The position numbers were made by a program, and so were the translations under genes. A DNA stretch of 64,000 bases from Clostridium sp. C8-1-8 (GTDB lineage Bacteria; Bacillota; Clostridia; Clostridiales; Clostridiaceae), in the NCBI RefSeq assembly GCF_009928445.1, contig NZ_JAABNO010000013.1:1-64000 (forward strand), written 5' to 3'. This document shows, piece by piece, positions 9,826 through 17,445 of the stretch. How positions within the stretch are numbered: the first letter of the stretch is position 1; each line of letters starts with the position of its first letter. The notes under the pieces were generated by a model. That model worked only from the letters and a program-made list of their open reading frames with translations. It searched no databases and was not told the origin of the DNA.

Positions 9826-10414
9826 AATCTACGTATTTTATCTTTATCTTTCTCTCATCCTCCTCAACTTCAACATTACTAACAAATATATCGAATTTTC
9901 TATTAAAATCATTTTCTATTATAAAATCAGCCCTATCTATTACTTTCGATGCAGATTCCTTAACATACTTGCTTTTTGTGTTCTTTATCATTACAAAGTA
10001 TCCAGGTACAACAACATTTCTAAGACTGTTTGATTCACAAATTATCAGTGTTTCAGATGGAACCTTTGACATGAAGTAGTTTATGCCCTCTTCTAGGTGA
10101 CCCTTTAGACATTTAAGCCAGTAAACCTTATCTGCACCAGCCGAAAGTAGCAGTGCTGTATCCTTATTTCTATTACAATCAAGCTCTTCTATAAGCTCGA
10201 AGTTTTCTTTTAAGTTAGTGCATACACCACAACCTTCTCCACCTCTTTGACACTTGCCATTTTTATTCTCTATGGTAGTAATCTTTAGGGCTATAACCTT
10301 TATATCACTTTTAAATTTATTGATAAGAGCTGAGGCTAAGGTTGTCTTTCCGCTATTCCTACCCGTGGATCCAATCATGATCATCTGCTCTATACTTATT
10401 AAATCGTTATTCAT
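9785..10414 (-). CDS. MobB-like P-loop NTPase with a cysteine motif
   Basis: About 209 residues from the ATG at 10414, which has AAGGAA 9 nt upstream; a GTG three codons earlier would sit directly on that site. Near the N-terminus there is a P-loop (GSTGRNSGKTTLASALI) as in MobB and related small NTPases. A Cys cluster follows (C-x5-GCGVC), then a region ending in LIICESNSLRNVVVPG and a DFIIENDF segment. MobB proteins bind GTP in molybdopterin guanine dinucleotide synthesis. This one is divergent, and no other molybdenum genes are in the window, so that role is not claimed. The Cys pattern suggests metal or Fe-S binding. It overlaps the MFS gene downstream. Confidence 0.6.
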   Translation of the reverse strand: MNNDLISIEQMIMIGSTGRNSGKTTLASALINKFKSDIKVIALKITTIENKNGKCQRGGEGCGVCTNLKENFELIEELDCNRNKDTALLLSAGADKVYWLKCLKGHLEEGINYFMSKVPSETLIICESNSLRNVVVPGYFVMIKNTKSKYVKESASKVIDRADFIIENDFNRKFDIFVSNVEVEEDERKIKIKYVDYERRKYFVVNERG

Positions 10415-10614
10415 TTGATACACTTCCTTTATGCAATTATATGTCTTTTGTTAGATTCCAAATAAAATTCTATACTTTTTAACTTTTAAAAGCAAATAAG
10501 AATATTTACCCATAGCCTTATCTCAAATATATGCAAAAATAAAAACCAGCTGTTATAAGCCCTTGAATTTACTATGCTAGGCTACCACTTATTTAAATAA
10601 CTAGTCCAAACAAT

Positions 10615-10658
10615 AAAAAGAGTCCGCTAAAGCTACCTTCTTTAGCGAACTCCTTTTT
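10615..10658. terminator. Intrinsic terminator downstream of tetR
   Basis: A/G-rich AAAAAGAGT, then CGCTAAAG pairing with CTTTAGCG, then ACTCCTTTTT. It is near-symmetrical and could stop transcription in either direction. Confidence 0.85.
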
Positions 10659-10664
10659 GTTTAG

Positions 10665-10684
10665 AAACGAATAGTCGTTCGTTT
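10665..10684. promoter_or_regulatory. TetR-type operator-like palindrome, site 1
   Basis: AAACGAA-N6-TTCGTTT is a perfect 7-bp inverted repeat. On the minus strand it contains AACGAACGACTATTCGTT, which matches 16 of 18 positions of the site at 22440-22457 upstream of the GGDEF/HD-GYP gene. Its placement is odd: it lies 14 bp beyond the tetR stop codon and before the terminator. Confidence 0.55.
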
Positions 10685-10697
10685 TGTTGTAAATTTT

Positions 10698-11288
10698 TTA
10701 TTTTTTTATACTTTTCCAAAACCCTGACCATAGTATATCTACAAATTCATCATTTAGAGGAATATTGTAAACTACTTTTTCTTCTAAATAGGCCAGTATT
10801 CCAGAAATATATATATAAAACAAGTTTTCATTGCTATCTTCAATTATCCTGTTTTCATCTTTCAATTTATCAAAAAATTTTTCAAAAAACTTTACACTAG
10901 CTTCATTTATCATAAAGTTAGAGTAGTTAACATCATTGATATTTTCCTTACCCTTTGCAAAGAATGACGCTTGCCTAAGAAACATGTATTCTTGCTTATT
11001 TTTAGAAAAGTATCCAACTATAGCTACATAGTATTTATGAAGAACATCCTTAGCATCATAATCTTCTACCTTTGCAACATACTCTTTTACACTACTTACC
11101 CCTACTCCAGCCTTACTAATACACTCTCTCCATACAGTTACAAATATCTCTTCCTTACTAGAAAAGTGTGAATATATAGATGATGGCTTTAATCCAGCCT
11201 CACTTGCTATGTCTTTAATTGTTGTCCCATCAAATCCCTTTTGCGAAAAAAGTTTAAGTCCAGCTTCTTTTATTCTAAGATAGGTCAT
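10698..11288 (-). CDS. TetR/AcrR family transcriptional regulator
   Basis: The 196-residue protein has an N-terminal TetR helix-turn-helix within the first ~47 residues: FSQKGFDGTTIKDIASEAGL, then PSSIYSHFSSKEEIF. The ligand-binding C-terminal domain is divergent, as usual. The ligand is unknown. The gene is monocistronic on the minus strand. A palindrome like TetR operators lies just past its 3' end (10665-10684), and a near-identical copy lies in the 5' region of the c-di-GMP enzyme at 22440-22457, a candidate target. No copy was found in the region upstream of tetR itself, so autoregulation is not supported by this motif. Confidence 0.85.
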   Translation of the reverse strand: MTYLRIKEAGLKLFSQKGFDGTTIKDIASEAGLKPSSIYSHFSSKEEIFVTVWRECISKAGVGVSSVKEYVAKVEDYDAKDVLHKYYVAIVGYFSKNKQEYMFLRQASFFAKGKENINDVNYSNFMINEASVKFFEKFFDKLKDENRIIEDSNENLFYIYISGILAYLEEKVVYNIPLNDEFVDILWSGFWKSIKK

Positions 11289-11461
11289 TTAACACACATC
11301 CAATCAACATACTTATATATATCTATCGGTTTTCTTAGGATAATCTTAACTAATTTTTTTTATTCTTACAAGTATAAAATCACTGAATTAGTATCGCTTA
11401 GTTATTTTTTCCTCAGATGTCCTTTATTAAGAGCATCTGAAGGAAATTTACATAATCAAAG

Positions 11462-12469
11462 TTACTGAATTATAACCCAAATGTCGTTTTTTATCTTCTC
11501 AAAAACTTCATAAGGAAGATACATATAGCCCTTATCCCCAAAATCTGTTCCCCAAGAATTTCTTAGTATAAAGTAGCCGTTATTATTTCTTCTTTTTCTA
11601 ATCATACCGCATATACTAAAATCACCTTGTTTTTTCCAATTGTTGTCTACATATCCAACTAGAAGAACAGCATGCCCACCAAGCATTGTTTCAAAGAAAC
11701 TAGGCATAGGAACAAAACCATCTTTTCCTACATTCTCAAAGCTTTCATATACTGTAATTCCTAAAAGAACTGGTAGAGCACTTGCCAATGCTTGCTTTAC
11801 TTCTTCTAAAGAGGTTATTCTATGGTAGGAGTTAATAGTATATTGCAGAGCATTTTGATCTGCTGCAGCTGAAGGCTCAGCTGTAAATTTACTTATATCA
11901 TAAGGATAAAAACTTTCTTCACATATACCACTATTTTTTAATGCTACACATATATCTCTAATAGATGCTCCACTATCTTCATCTACAGTTCCTTGAATAA
12001 GTCTTTCTTTGTAATACAGAAAAAGCCTTGAAAGCTCAGCCCTATTATTAATAAAATATTCTTCATTCGCACATCCGGCATTGGCGGTGCAGGAACCTAA
12101 TTGTCCTTGCTCATATATAGGTGGCATCTTTTCCCTTAAATCAACTGATTTAGGCAATTCTAAAAGCTTTACCGATGGATGGTCTTTATAGTAATAATCT
12201 CTTCCATCAAACTTATCTTCTTTTAACACATATTTTCTATTGATCTTGTTATCATTGTTTGAAGATCTTTTGTCATCCTTATATCCATGTTCCTCAGTTG
12301 CAGGATTACTGATAATACCAAAAAGAACAATTATGCCTAAAACAGCAGTTACTAGCTCATTGTAGTTGTTTGGCATTATATCTAATCCAAAAACCTTCAA
12401 TATAATTGGAATTAATGCTAAAACTGAAACCCATAATCCATAGTTTTTAAATCTAGATTTAATATCCAT
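11462..12469 (-). CDS. Papain-family (C1) cysteine protease with N-terminal phage-holin-like membrane segment
   Basis: This is a 335-residue protein. Residues 1-60 resemble a phi-LC3-type holin: RFKNYGLWVSVLALIP, a second hydrophobic helix, and GIISNPATEEHGYKDD, close to the holin pattern ending in DPTTxG. A ~45-residue charged linker follows. A C1 peptidase then runs from ~105. It has LPKSVDLREKMPPIYEQGQLGSC with oxyanion-hole Gln121 and catalytic Cys127, His266 in GGHAVLLVGY, and Asn304 in ILRNSWGTDFGDKGYM. All catalytic residues are present. The two membrane helices suggest a membrane-tethered protease; which side the catalytic domain faces is not settled. No propeptide of the usual inhibitor type is visible. 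GGAGG precedes the ATG. Its neighbour is a divergent small SASP-like gene. Confidence 0.85.
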   Translation of the reverse strand: MDIKSRFKNYGLWVSVLALIPIILKVFGLDIMPNNYNELVTAVLGIIVLFGIISNPATEEHGYKDDKRSSNNDNKINRKYVLKEDKFDGRDYYYKDHPSVKLLELPKSVDLREKMPPIYEQGQLGSCTANAGCANEEYFINNRAELSRLFLYYKERLIQGTVDEDSGASIRDICVALKNSGICEESFYPYDISKFTAEPSAAADQNALQYTINSYHRITSLEEVKQALASALPVLLGITVYESFENVGKDGFVPMPSFFETMLGGHAVLLVGYVDNNWKKQGDFSICGMIRKRRNNNGYFILRNSWGTDFGDKGYMYLPYEVFEKIKNDIWVIIQ

Positions 12470-13040
12470 TTTAATCCTCCGTTTATTATATTTTTAAGTC
12501 TAGCTTGTACAAAATAAAAATGACTTAAAAACGCTAATAGCTAAGTTAAAGTATCCTATCTCCAAATACATTCAAATCTAAAAAGACTTTTAACAATATT
12601 TAATATAAAAACTTTCTCTCTTTGATATAAGGAATTTATATATACTATTTTCTTTGAACTATTTCTGCTACTACTAATAAAACTATTTTTTCACTAAGCT
12701 GTTTCAAGATAATCTCTTAAAATTAAGCTTTTCTTCATCACTTTAAATTTAATAGCACCCTCATATTACTGTTTCTTTTATCCAGCTTAAGATGAGCAAA
12801 CTTCTCCTTCATAACCTAAAATTACTAAGGTATTATTTATATTCTTTTCTGCTAATATACAAAATGGGTAATTACATGGAACCTAATGTTATAAATAGAA
12901 AAAATACAATCAAATTACTAGCTATCCTATAAAATAAATTATTTCATTATGGAAATCAATAATATGTGAAGTATATAAACTTAGCACTTCAAAGGTTTGT
13001 ACTATATTTATAAATTTTTGATAAGGAAGGTGTTCGTATT
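12470..13040. other. 570-bp intergenic region between divergent genes
   Basis: This holds the upstream regions of the holin-protease gene and the SASP-like gene. Apart from an AAGGAAGG ribosome site at ~13023 I see no RNA motif, conserved frame or clear promoter. I looked for a SigG/SigF-type promoter before the SASP-like gene and found none with correct spacing. Confidence 0.5.
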
Positions 13041-13235
13041 ATGAGAGAGATAATTAATGAATTAAATACAAAATCAGAACAAGCAAAAGAGTTAGGAATA
13101 CAACTTCCAAATGATGGTTACTGGGGAAATACTAGCTCAAAGGTTTGTGGGATGATAGGCGGAGCAGAAGGTGGAAATTTCACGAAAAATGCAGTTCAAG
13201 CCTTCGAAGAAAGGTTATCTAATAAGAGTAAATAA
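13041..13235 (+). CDS. Small SASP-like protein (probable alpha/beta-type spore protein relative)
   Basis: This is a 64-residue protein with AAGGAAGG about 9 nt before the ATG. The segment ELGIQLPNDGYWGNTSSKVCGMIGG, continuing to NFTKNAVQAFEERL (residues ~18-58), parallels the C-terminal half of alpha/beta small acid-soluble spore proteins (LGIxLxxDGYNGxLTSRxxGxxGG...MVKKMIExYE). The N-terminal half is shorter than normal, and the usual ~60-90 residues are compressed. Alpha/beta SASPs coat spore DNA. If this one is real it would be made in the forespore. The Cys in the middle is unusual. Confidence is moderate because the match is partial. Confidence 0.6.
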   Translation: MREIINELNTKSEQAKELGIQLPNDGYWGNTSSKVCGMIGGAEGGNFTKNAVQAFEERLSNKSK

Positions 13236-13276
13236 GAATGAATCGCTAATGAAGCACTCATTAGCGATTCATTCTT
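13235..13276. terminator. Bidirectional terminator-like hairpin between SASP-like gene and ABC operon
   Basis: AAGAATGAATCGCTAATGA pairs perfectly with its complement (19-bp stem, short loop). It begins at the last base of the SASP-like stop codon and ends just before the convergent ATPase stop. The T-run is short. Confidence 0.8.
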
Positions 13277-13279
13277 AAA

Positions 13280-13999
13280 CTATATAGCTTTTATACTGGT
13301 AAGCTCATCCGATATTACTTTTCCATCCAAGATATCAATACGCCTCTTACAGTAGGCTGCTACATTCTCATCATGAGTCACTATAATAACAGTCCTGCCT
13401 TTTTTGTTTATGTCTACCAGTAGATTCATAACTTCTTTACCAGTCTTTTGATCTAATGCTCCTGTGGGCTCATCTGCTATTATAATTTCAGGCTCTGCAA
13501 TTAAAGCTCTTGCGATAGCAACTCTTTGCTGTTGGCCTCCTGAAAGCTGATATGGATGTTTAAATCTATGTTCTTTTATCCCAAGAGCATCTAACATACT
13601 TAAGACTTTAGAATTTATTTCTTTTCTTGACAGCTTATCTTTTCTCTTACGGTACAGGTTCCTATATGTCAAAGGTAGCTCTATATTATCTTGTACTGTA
13701 TACTCATCAATCAAAGCAAATTGTTGGAATATAAACCCAATTCTCTCGTTCCTAGTCTTGGCAAGTTCTAGACCCCCTAGCTTTTCTACAGATTTATCAT
13801 TGATTAGATATTTTCCTGAAGTAGGTTCATCTAAACACCCCAGGATATTAAGCATAGTGCTCTTTCCTGATCCAGAAGGCCCCATTATAGCTATCATCTC
13901 ACCCTCAGATATTTCTAAAGATATACTATCTAAAGCCATAGTTACAGTACCATAAGTAACGTACCTCTTTACTATGTCTTTTATATTAACTTGGCTCAT
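13280..13999 (-). CDS. ABC transporter ATPase (MacB/LolD type)
   Basis: The frame extends to 14047, but the ATG at 13999 has AAGGAG 9 nt upstream and aligns with family N-termini ([13 protein letters not shown]), giving 239 residues. It contains Walker A (GPSGSGKST), the signature [15 protein letters not shown], Walker B (IIIADEPTG), a D-loop (ALDQ) and H-loop (THD). This subfamily powers MacB/FtsX-like permeases that move peptides, antibiotics or lipoproteins, or signal across the membrane. It is the last gene of a three-gene operon with two permeases just upstream (gap ~40 bp). The substrate is unknown. No adjacent two-component system of the bacitracin-sensor kind is present. Confidence 0.92.
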   Translation of the reverse strand: MSQVNIKDIVKRYVTYGTVTMALDSISLEISEGEMIAIMGPSGSGKSTMLNILGCLDEPTSGKYLINDKSVEKLGGLELAKTRNERIGFIFQQFALIDEYTVQDNIELPLTYRNLYRKRKDKLSRKEINSKVLSMLDALGIKEHRFKHPYQLSGGQQQRVAIARALIAEPEIIIADEPTGALDQKTGKEVMNLLVDINKKGRTVIIVTHDENVAAYCKRRIDILDGKVISDELTSIKAI

Positions 14000-14039
14000 A
14001 TATTTTAACTCCTTATCCCTATAAACTTTAGGTTTTCTA

Positions 14040-15296
14040 CTAATCAACCTTTATAAACTCCATAATATTCAGTTTAAAAGTTTTAACAACTAAAGGTATT
14101 GTTGATAACAACATAAAACTAATTACCATAGAAGAAGCTATAAACACAACATGCATACTGATTAACATCTGAGGTACAATTTTCTCAACTCCCTTAGCCA
14201 GAGGCAATGAAATAACGCCAGAAACAATATAAAGAAAAAATAATTCTCCTCCAATCATTATTGCTATATTACTCTTCTTAGCTCCTACTGCAAATCTTAT
14301 TCCAATCTCTCTTTTACGCTTTAACAATGTAGAAAAGGATATGCTAATAATTCCGAAAGATGATAGCAAAAGCATTATTACTCCATAAAAAATACCTGTA
14401 TAGTTCCTCTCCCCATCTTTTTTTATGGTTCTATAATAATCTTTGACATTATCAAGGGATATCTTATGAGTTTTTATTTTCTCCGTATAATCTTTCTCAA
14501 TTTGTTCAATATCTGTCTTACTTTTTACCGTAATTAATACAGTATAAAAAATCTCTTTATCCACTGCCGTTTGATCACTGGGAAGTTTTGCACCTATAGT
14601 TACATAACCGTTATTGTCCAATCTCATGTCAAATGTTCCAGGTTCAAAACCTGTAGGCATACTTGGATCTAAAATTCCTATAACCTTATATCTTATTGGC
14701 TTAAATGTCTTGTAGTCCAACGCTCCAGGTAACTGCACCACTGAGCCGATAGGATTAAGCTTTTCTAGTGGAGGACCTATTAGTAATGGAATAGCTTCAG
14801 TATCATCTGTTTTCTTATATTTTTCATAATATTGAGTAAAATTTTCGCCTTTTATAACCTTATAATCAAAGAGTTTTGTTGCTGGTTTATCATCAAATAT
14901 GGCAAGCAAATTTAAAACATTAGCTTTTATTTCATTAGGATTATTCATACTTGGCTTTAACACAGTACCAAAAAGCCTTCCTACAGTATCTACTCTATTG
15001 TCATTCTTTGCGATTTCATATATTTTACTCGTTGGTGTAATATCCGTCTCATACTTAGGAATAAAACTAAACTTGGTAAGGTTATAATCATCTTTATTAG
15101 TTATATTACTTGAGGATACTTTATAGTAATCTTTATTCATAATTGCTATTTCTTTATTGGCAAAGGTATTATAATACTCTATCCTTCCAGAAACTACAAA
15201 AATTACAAAAAAGCTTAGAGTTAATTCAACTATCATGAATATGTTTCTCTTTTTCTGATTTTTTAGGGATTTCCATATTATTAATATTAATTCCAT
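14040..15296 (-). CDS. MacB/FtsX-family ABC permease subunit
   Basis: The 418-residue protein has one N-terminal membrane helix (~15-35), a long extracytoplasmic region (~40-300) and three C-terminal helices (~305-410). The last loop has the FtsX-like KRKREIGIRFAVGAKKSNI. That topology is diagnostic of MacB-type permeases. AGGAG lies ~8 nt before the ATG. The stop lies near the start of the ATPase gene, and 13 bp separate it from the upstream permease, so the three form one operon. Substrate unknown. Confidence 0.87.
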   Translation of the reverse strand: MELILIIWKSLKNQKKRNIFMIVELTLSFFVIFVVSGRIEYYNTFANKEIAIMNKDYYKVSSSNITNKDDYNLTKFSFIPKYETDITPTSKIYEIAKNDNRVDTVGRLFGTVLKPSMNNPNEIKANVLNLLAIFDDKPATKLFDYKVIKGENFTQYYEKYKKTDDTEAIPLLIGPPLEKLNPIGSVVQLPGALDYKTFKPIRYKVIGILDPSMPTGFEPGTFDMRLDNNGYVTIGAKLPSDQTAVDKEIFYTVLITVKSKTDIEQIEKDYTEKIKTHKISLDNVKDYYRTIKKDGERNYTGIFYGVIMLLLSSFGIISISFSTLLKRKREIGIRFAVGAKKSNIAIMIGGELFFLYIVSGVISLPLAKGVEKIVPQMLISMHVVFIASSMVISFMLLSTIPLVVKTFKLNIMEFIKVD

Positions 15297-15309
15297 TTCT
15301 ATTCTCCTA

Positions 15310-16470
15310 TTAGGTTACTTTTACTGCATCTGCTGGATTCATTTCAAGCGTCTTTTTTACGGGGATTAAAGATGCAATGTATCCTATAAACAGAGCAAGA
15401 AGCAAGCTTACACAAAGATTAAGCCAAGATAAGTTAAAGGTAAATCTATACTTATTTACAACTGGTTCAACAACCTTGAACAAAACACTTTGTACAAAAA
15501 CAGAAATCAGTGAAGATATTACTGCAACTAGAAGCATGTCTTTTTCTATACTTTGCTTTATGTATCTATCATTTGCTCCAAGTGCCTTTTTTATAGATAT
15601 CTCCTTTTTTCTACCATCTATCCAAAAAATAGAGATACTAATTATATTTATAAGCGCTACAATAAGCAGTGGTAAACTCACCACTACTACATCCACTAGC
15701 ACATCATCAGATGATACCTTAAGATCTACATTAGGTTGAATATCGTATTTAAAATCGCTATTAAACTTTTTGCCAGCACTATCTATCAGCCGTTTTACAT
15801 TATTCTCATTCACTCTGTATAAAATATTTATATTTAATTGACTCTCTTCGCCACTTCTTGATATGACTTGCTGATTTAATTTAGTTGTGTAGGTATCTGT
15901 TATTGAACCAATTGGTATATAAACTGCTCTATCAAAATTTGTATCCATATACATTTTTCCTAATATACCTACTACTTCATAGTCCATTCCATAAAAGCTT
16001 ACAAAATCTCCTGTCTTCAATTTTAGATCTTCAGCCAATCCAATTCCCAATAGCAACTTTTTATCATTATTCTTACACTCTTTTGGAGTAATGAATCTTC
16101 CTGAATATAACGCAGGTTGCCAATCTGGTTTATTTTCATAGTAAAATGGAACTACTTCGCCTTCACTAACCTTATTCCCATTTCTTAATTCTTCATTGTC
16201 CAATCTAAGTATGTCAACCTCAGCAGTCTTTCCTAAAAACCTCAATAGATTTAAAGTATTAGTATCGTATTTCCCATTTGTTTTATTATACAAATACATT
16301 GCTGTACGACTTTCAAGCTTTCCAAAATTAGATTGATTGAACTCAAAAATCTTTTTTTGCACTCCACTTATTAATCCAGATGTAACTAATATAGAAATAA
16401 CATAACCCAAAATTATTATAAATAACTGAACAGTTCTGTTCTTCCAACTTCCTAATATATTGTTTAGCAT
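15310..16470 (-). CDS. MacB/FtsX-family ABC permease subunit, first gene of the operon
   Basis: The preferred start is the ATG at 16470 (MLNNILGSWKNRTVQL), with GGGGAG 6 nt upstream; the frame itself opens at 16506. The ~386-residue product has an N-terminal helix, a MacB-like periplasmic-type domain, and three C-terminal helices with GRKKEISIKKALGANDRYI before the second. It is a paralogue of the next permease, so the transporter is probably a heterodimer. The C-terminus ends in the typical NPADAVKVT. Confidence 0.87.
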   Translation of the reverse strand: MLNNILGSWKNRTVQLFIIILGYVISILVTSGLISGVQKKIFEFNQSNFGKLESRTAMYLYNKTNGKYDTNTLNLLRFLGKTAEVDILRLDNEELRNGNKVSEGEVVPFYYENKPDWQPALYSGRFITPKECKNNDKKLLLGIGLAEDLKLKTGDFVSFYGMDYEVVGILGKMYMDTNFDRAVYIPIGSITDTYTTKLNQQVISRSGEESQLNINILYRVNENNVKRLIDSAGKKFNSDFKYDIQPNVDLKVSSDDVLVDVVVVSLPLLIVALINIISISIFWIDGRKKEISIKKALGANDRYIKQSIEKDMLLVAVISSLISVFVQSVLFKVVEPVVNKYRFTFNLSWLNLCVSLLLALFIGYIASLIPVKKTLEMNPADAVKVT

Positions 16471-16758
16471 AACCACTCCCCATTCTTTAAAGCATTGTAT
16501 ATACAACGTTTACAATCCTATAAGACAATTATTGTGCATACGCTTGCATAAATCAATTGATTTTATTCGCATTTTTATTACAAAATACTACAATAACCAC
16601 TTCTATAGCATTCAAGCTGCTATTGTATTTAGTCCTTATAACCATATTTATCCTCAGTCTTATACACCTAATAAATTTCTATGTAGCAGAACTGAACGTT
16701 ATAAATAAGATTTATATAACTAATCCTACTTTACTTCGTTAACTTTATGTTAACATCA

Positions 16759-16804
16759 TTGACAATCTTTTTCCATATTATGTATAATAATCACATCGGC
16801 CGAT
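16759..16804 (+). promoter_or_regulatory. SigA-type promoter with overlapping palindrome, before the NlpC/P60 gene
   Basis: TTGACA at 16759-16764, an 18-bp spacer, and TATAAT at 16783-16788. A perfect palindrome ATCGGCCGAT at 16795-16804 lies where transcription would start, and its GC content stands out from its surroundings. It is a good candidate operator. Confidence 0.75.
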
Positions 16805-16829
16805 TCCAATTTTTTCAAGAGGTGATTGT

Positions 16830-17384
16830 ATGAAATTTAAGATTTTAGTAGCAACAGCACTTTGTACTTTAGGAATTTATGCTTCAATGATGCCATCTAA
16901 TACCGTGCATGCATCTGAGCTAACTAAAGGCTCAATATCGGACAAGCAGTTAAGTTATACCTTTAATATAAGCAATTACACAACTCCTAATCCTTTAATA
17001 TCTTCAAAAGCTGTTAGTGGAAATACCATAGTTAGTAAAGCTGAGGCATGGATAGGTACACCTTATAAACTAGGAGGAAACAGCAAGAGCGGTATAGACT
17101 GCTCCCATTTTATAAATACTATTTATAAGGAAGCTGGTGTTCCATTCACTTATATGACAGCTTCAGATTGGTCAAGCCATCCAAGCTCTTACCCGAGTCA
17201 GTTGACAAAGGTATCCACTCCCCAAAAAGGCGATATAGTAATTTTCTCCGAGGGACATGCTGGTATATATATAGACAGCACCCAATTTATAGGCTCTCAA
17301 ACTAGTACAGGAGTTGCAATAGCTAAATACGGTAGTTACTGGGGAAAAGTGAAGAAGATAGTTGGATATTATAGAGCTAAATAG
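16830..17384 (+). CDS. Secreted NlpC/P60 cell-wall endopeptidase
   Basis: This is a 184-residue protein. It has a signal peptide (MKFKILVATALCTLGIYASM, cleavage near HAS-E at ~29), a ~35-residue linker, and a C-terminal NlpC/P60 domain. The domain has WIGTPYKLGG, catalytic Cys91 in GIDCSHF, His143 in GHAGIYI, and a C-terminal VKKIVGYYR. The third catalytic residue is not certain from sequence. The family cleaves D-Glu/meso-DAP or related peptide bonds in peptidoglycan. There is no SH3 or LysM binding domain, so it is a minimal hydrolase. It has its own strong promoter and terminator. AAGAGGTG precedes the ATG. Confidence 0.9.
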   Translation: MKFKILVATALCTLGIYASMMPSNTVHASELTKGSISDKQLSYTFNISNYTTPNPLISSKAVSGNTIVSKAEAWIGTPYKLGGNSKSGIDCSHFINTIYKEAGVPFTYMTASDWSSHPSSYPSQLTKVSTPQKGDIVIFSEGHAGIYIDSTQFIGSQTSTGVAIAKYGSYWGKVKKIVGYYRAK

Positions 17385-17399
17385 TCTACTATGACTTAT

Positions 17400-17440
17400 A
17401 AAAAATCTTGCTGAAGCATTCTTCTTCAGCAAGATTTTTT
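17400..17440. terminator. Bidirectional terminator between NlpC/P60 and the histidine kinase
   Basis: AAAAAATCTTGCTGAAG pairs with CTTCAGCAAGATTTTTT around a 7-nt loop; A-run and T-run flank both sides. Confidence 0.93.
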
Positions 17441-17445
17441 ACTTA

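Noticed and set aside
11411..11443. Terminator behind the holin-protease gene
   Set aside because: CCTCAGATG pairs with CATCTGAAGG, but no T-run follows on the minus strand; the T-run lies on the wrong side.
12900..13040. SigG promoter before the SASP-like gene
   Set aside because: GTATA at 12971 and CTATATT at 13002 are ~26 bp apart, too far for a sigma-G promoter.
11462..13235. Prophage remnant suggested by the holin-like segment
   Set aside because: No integrase, structural, lysin or repressor genes nearby. The segment is in-frame with a full protease.
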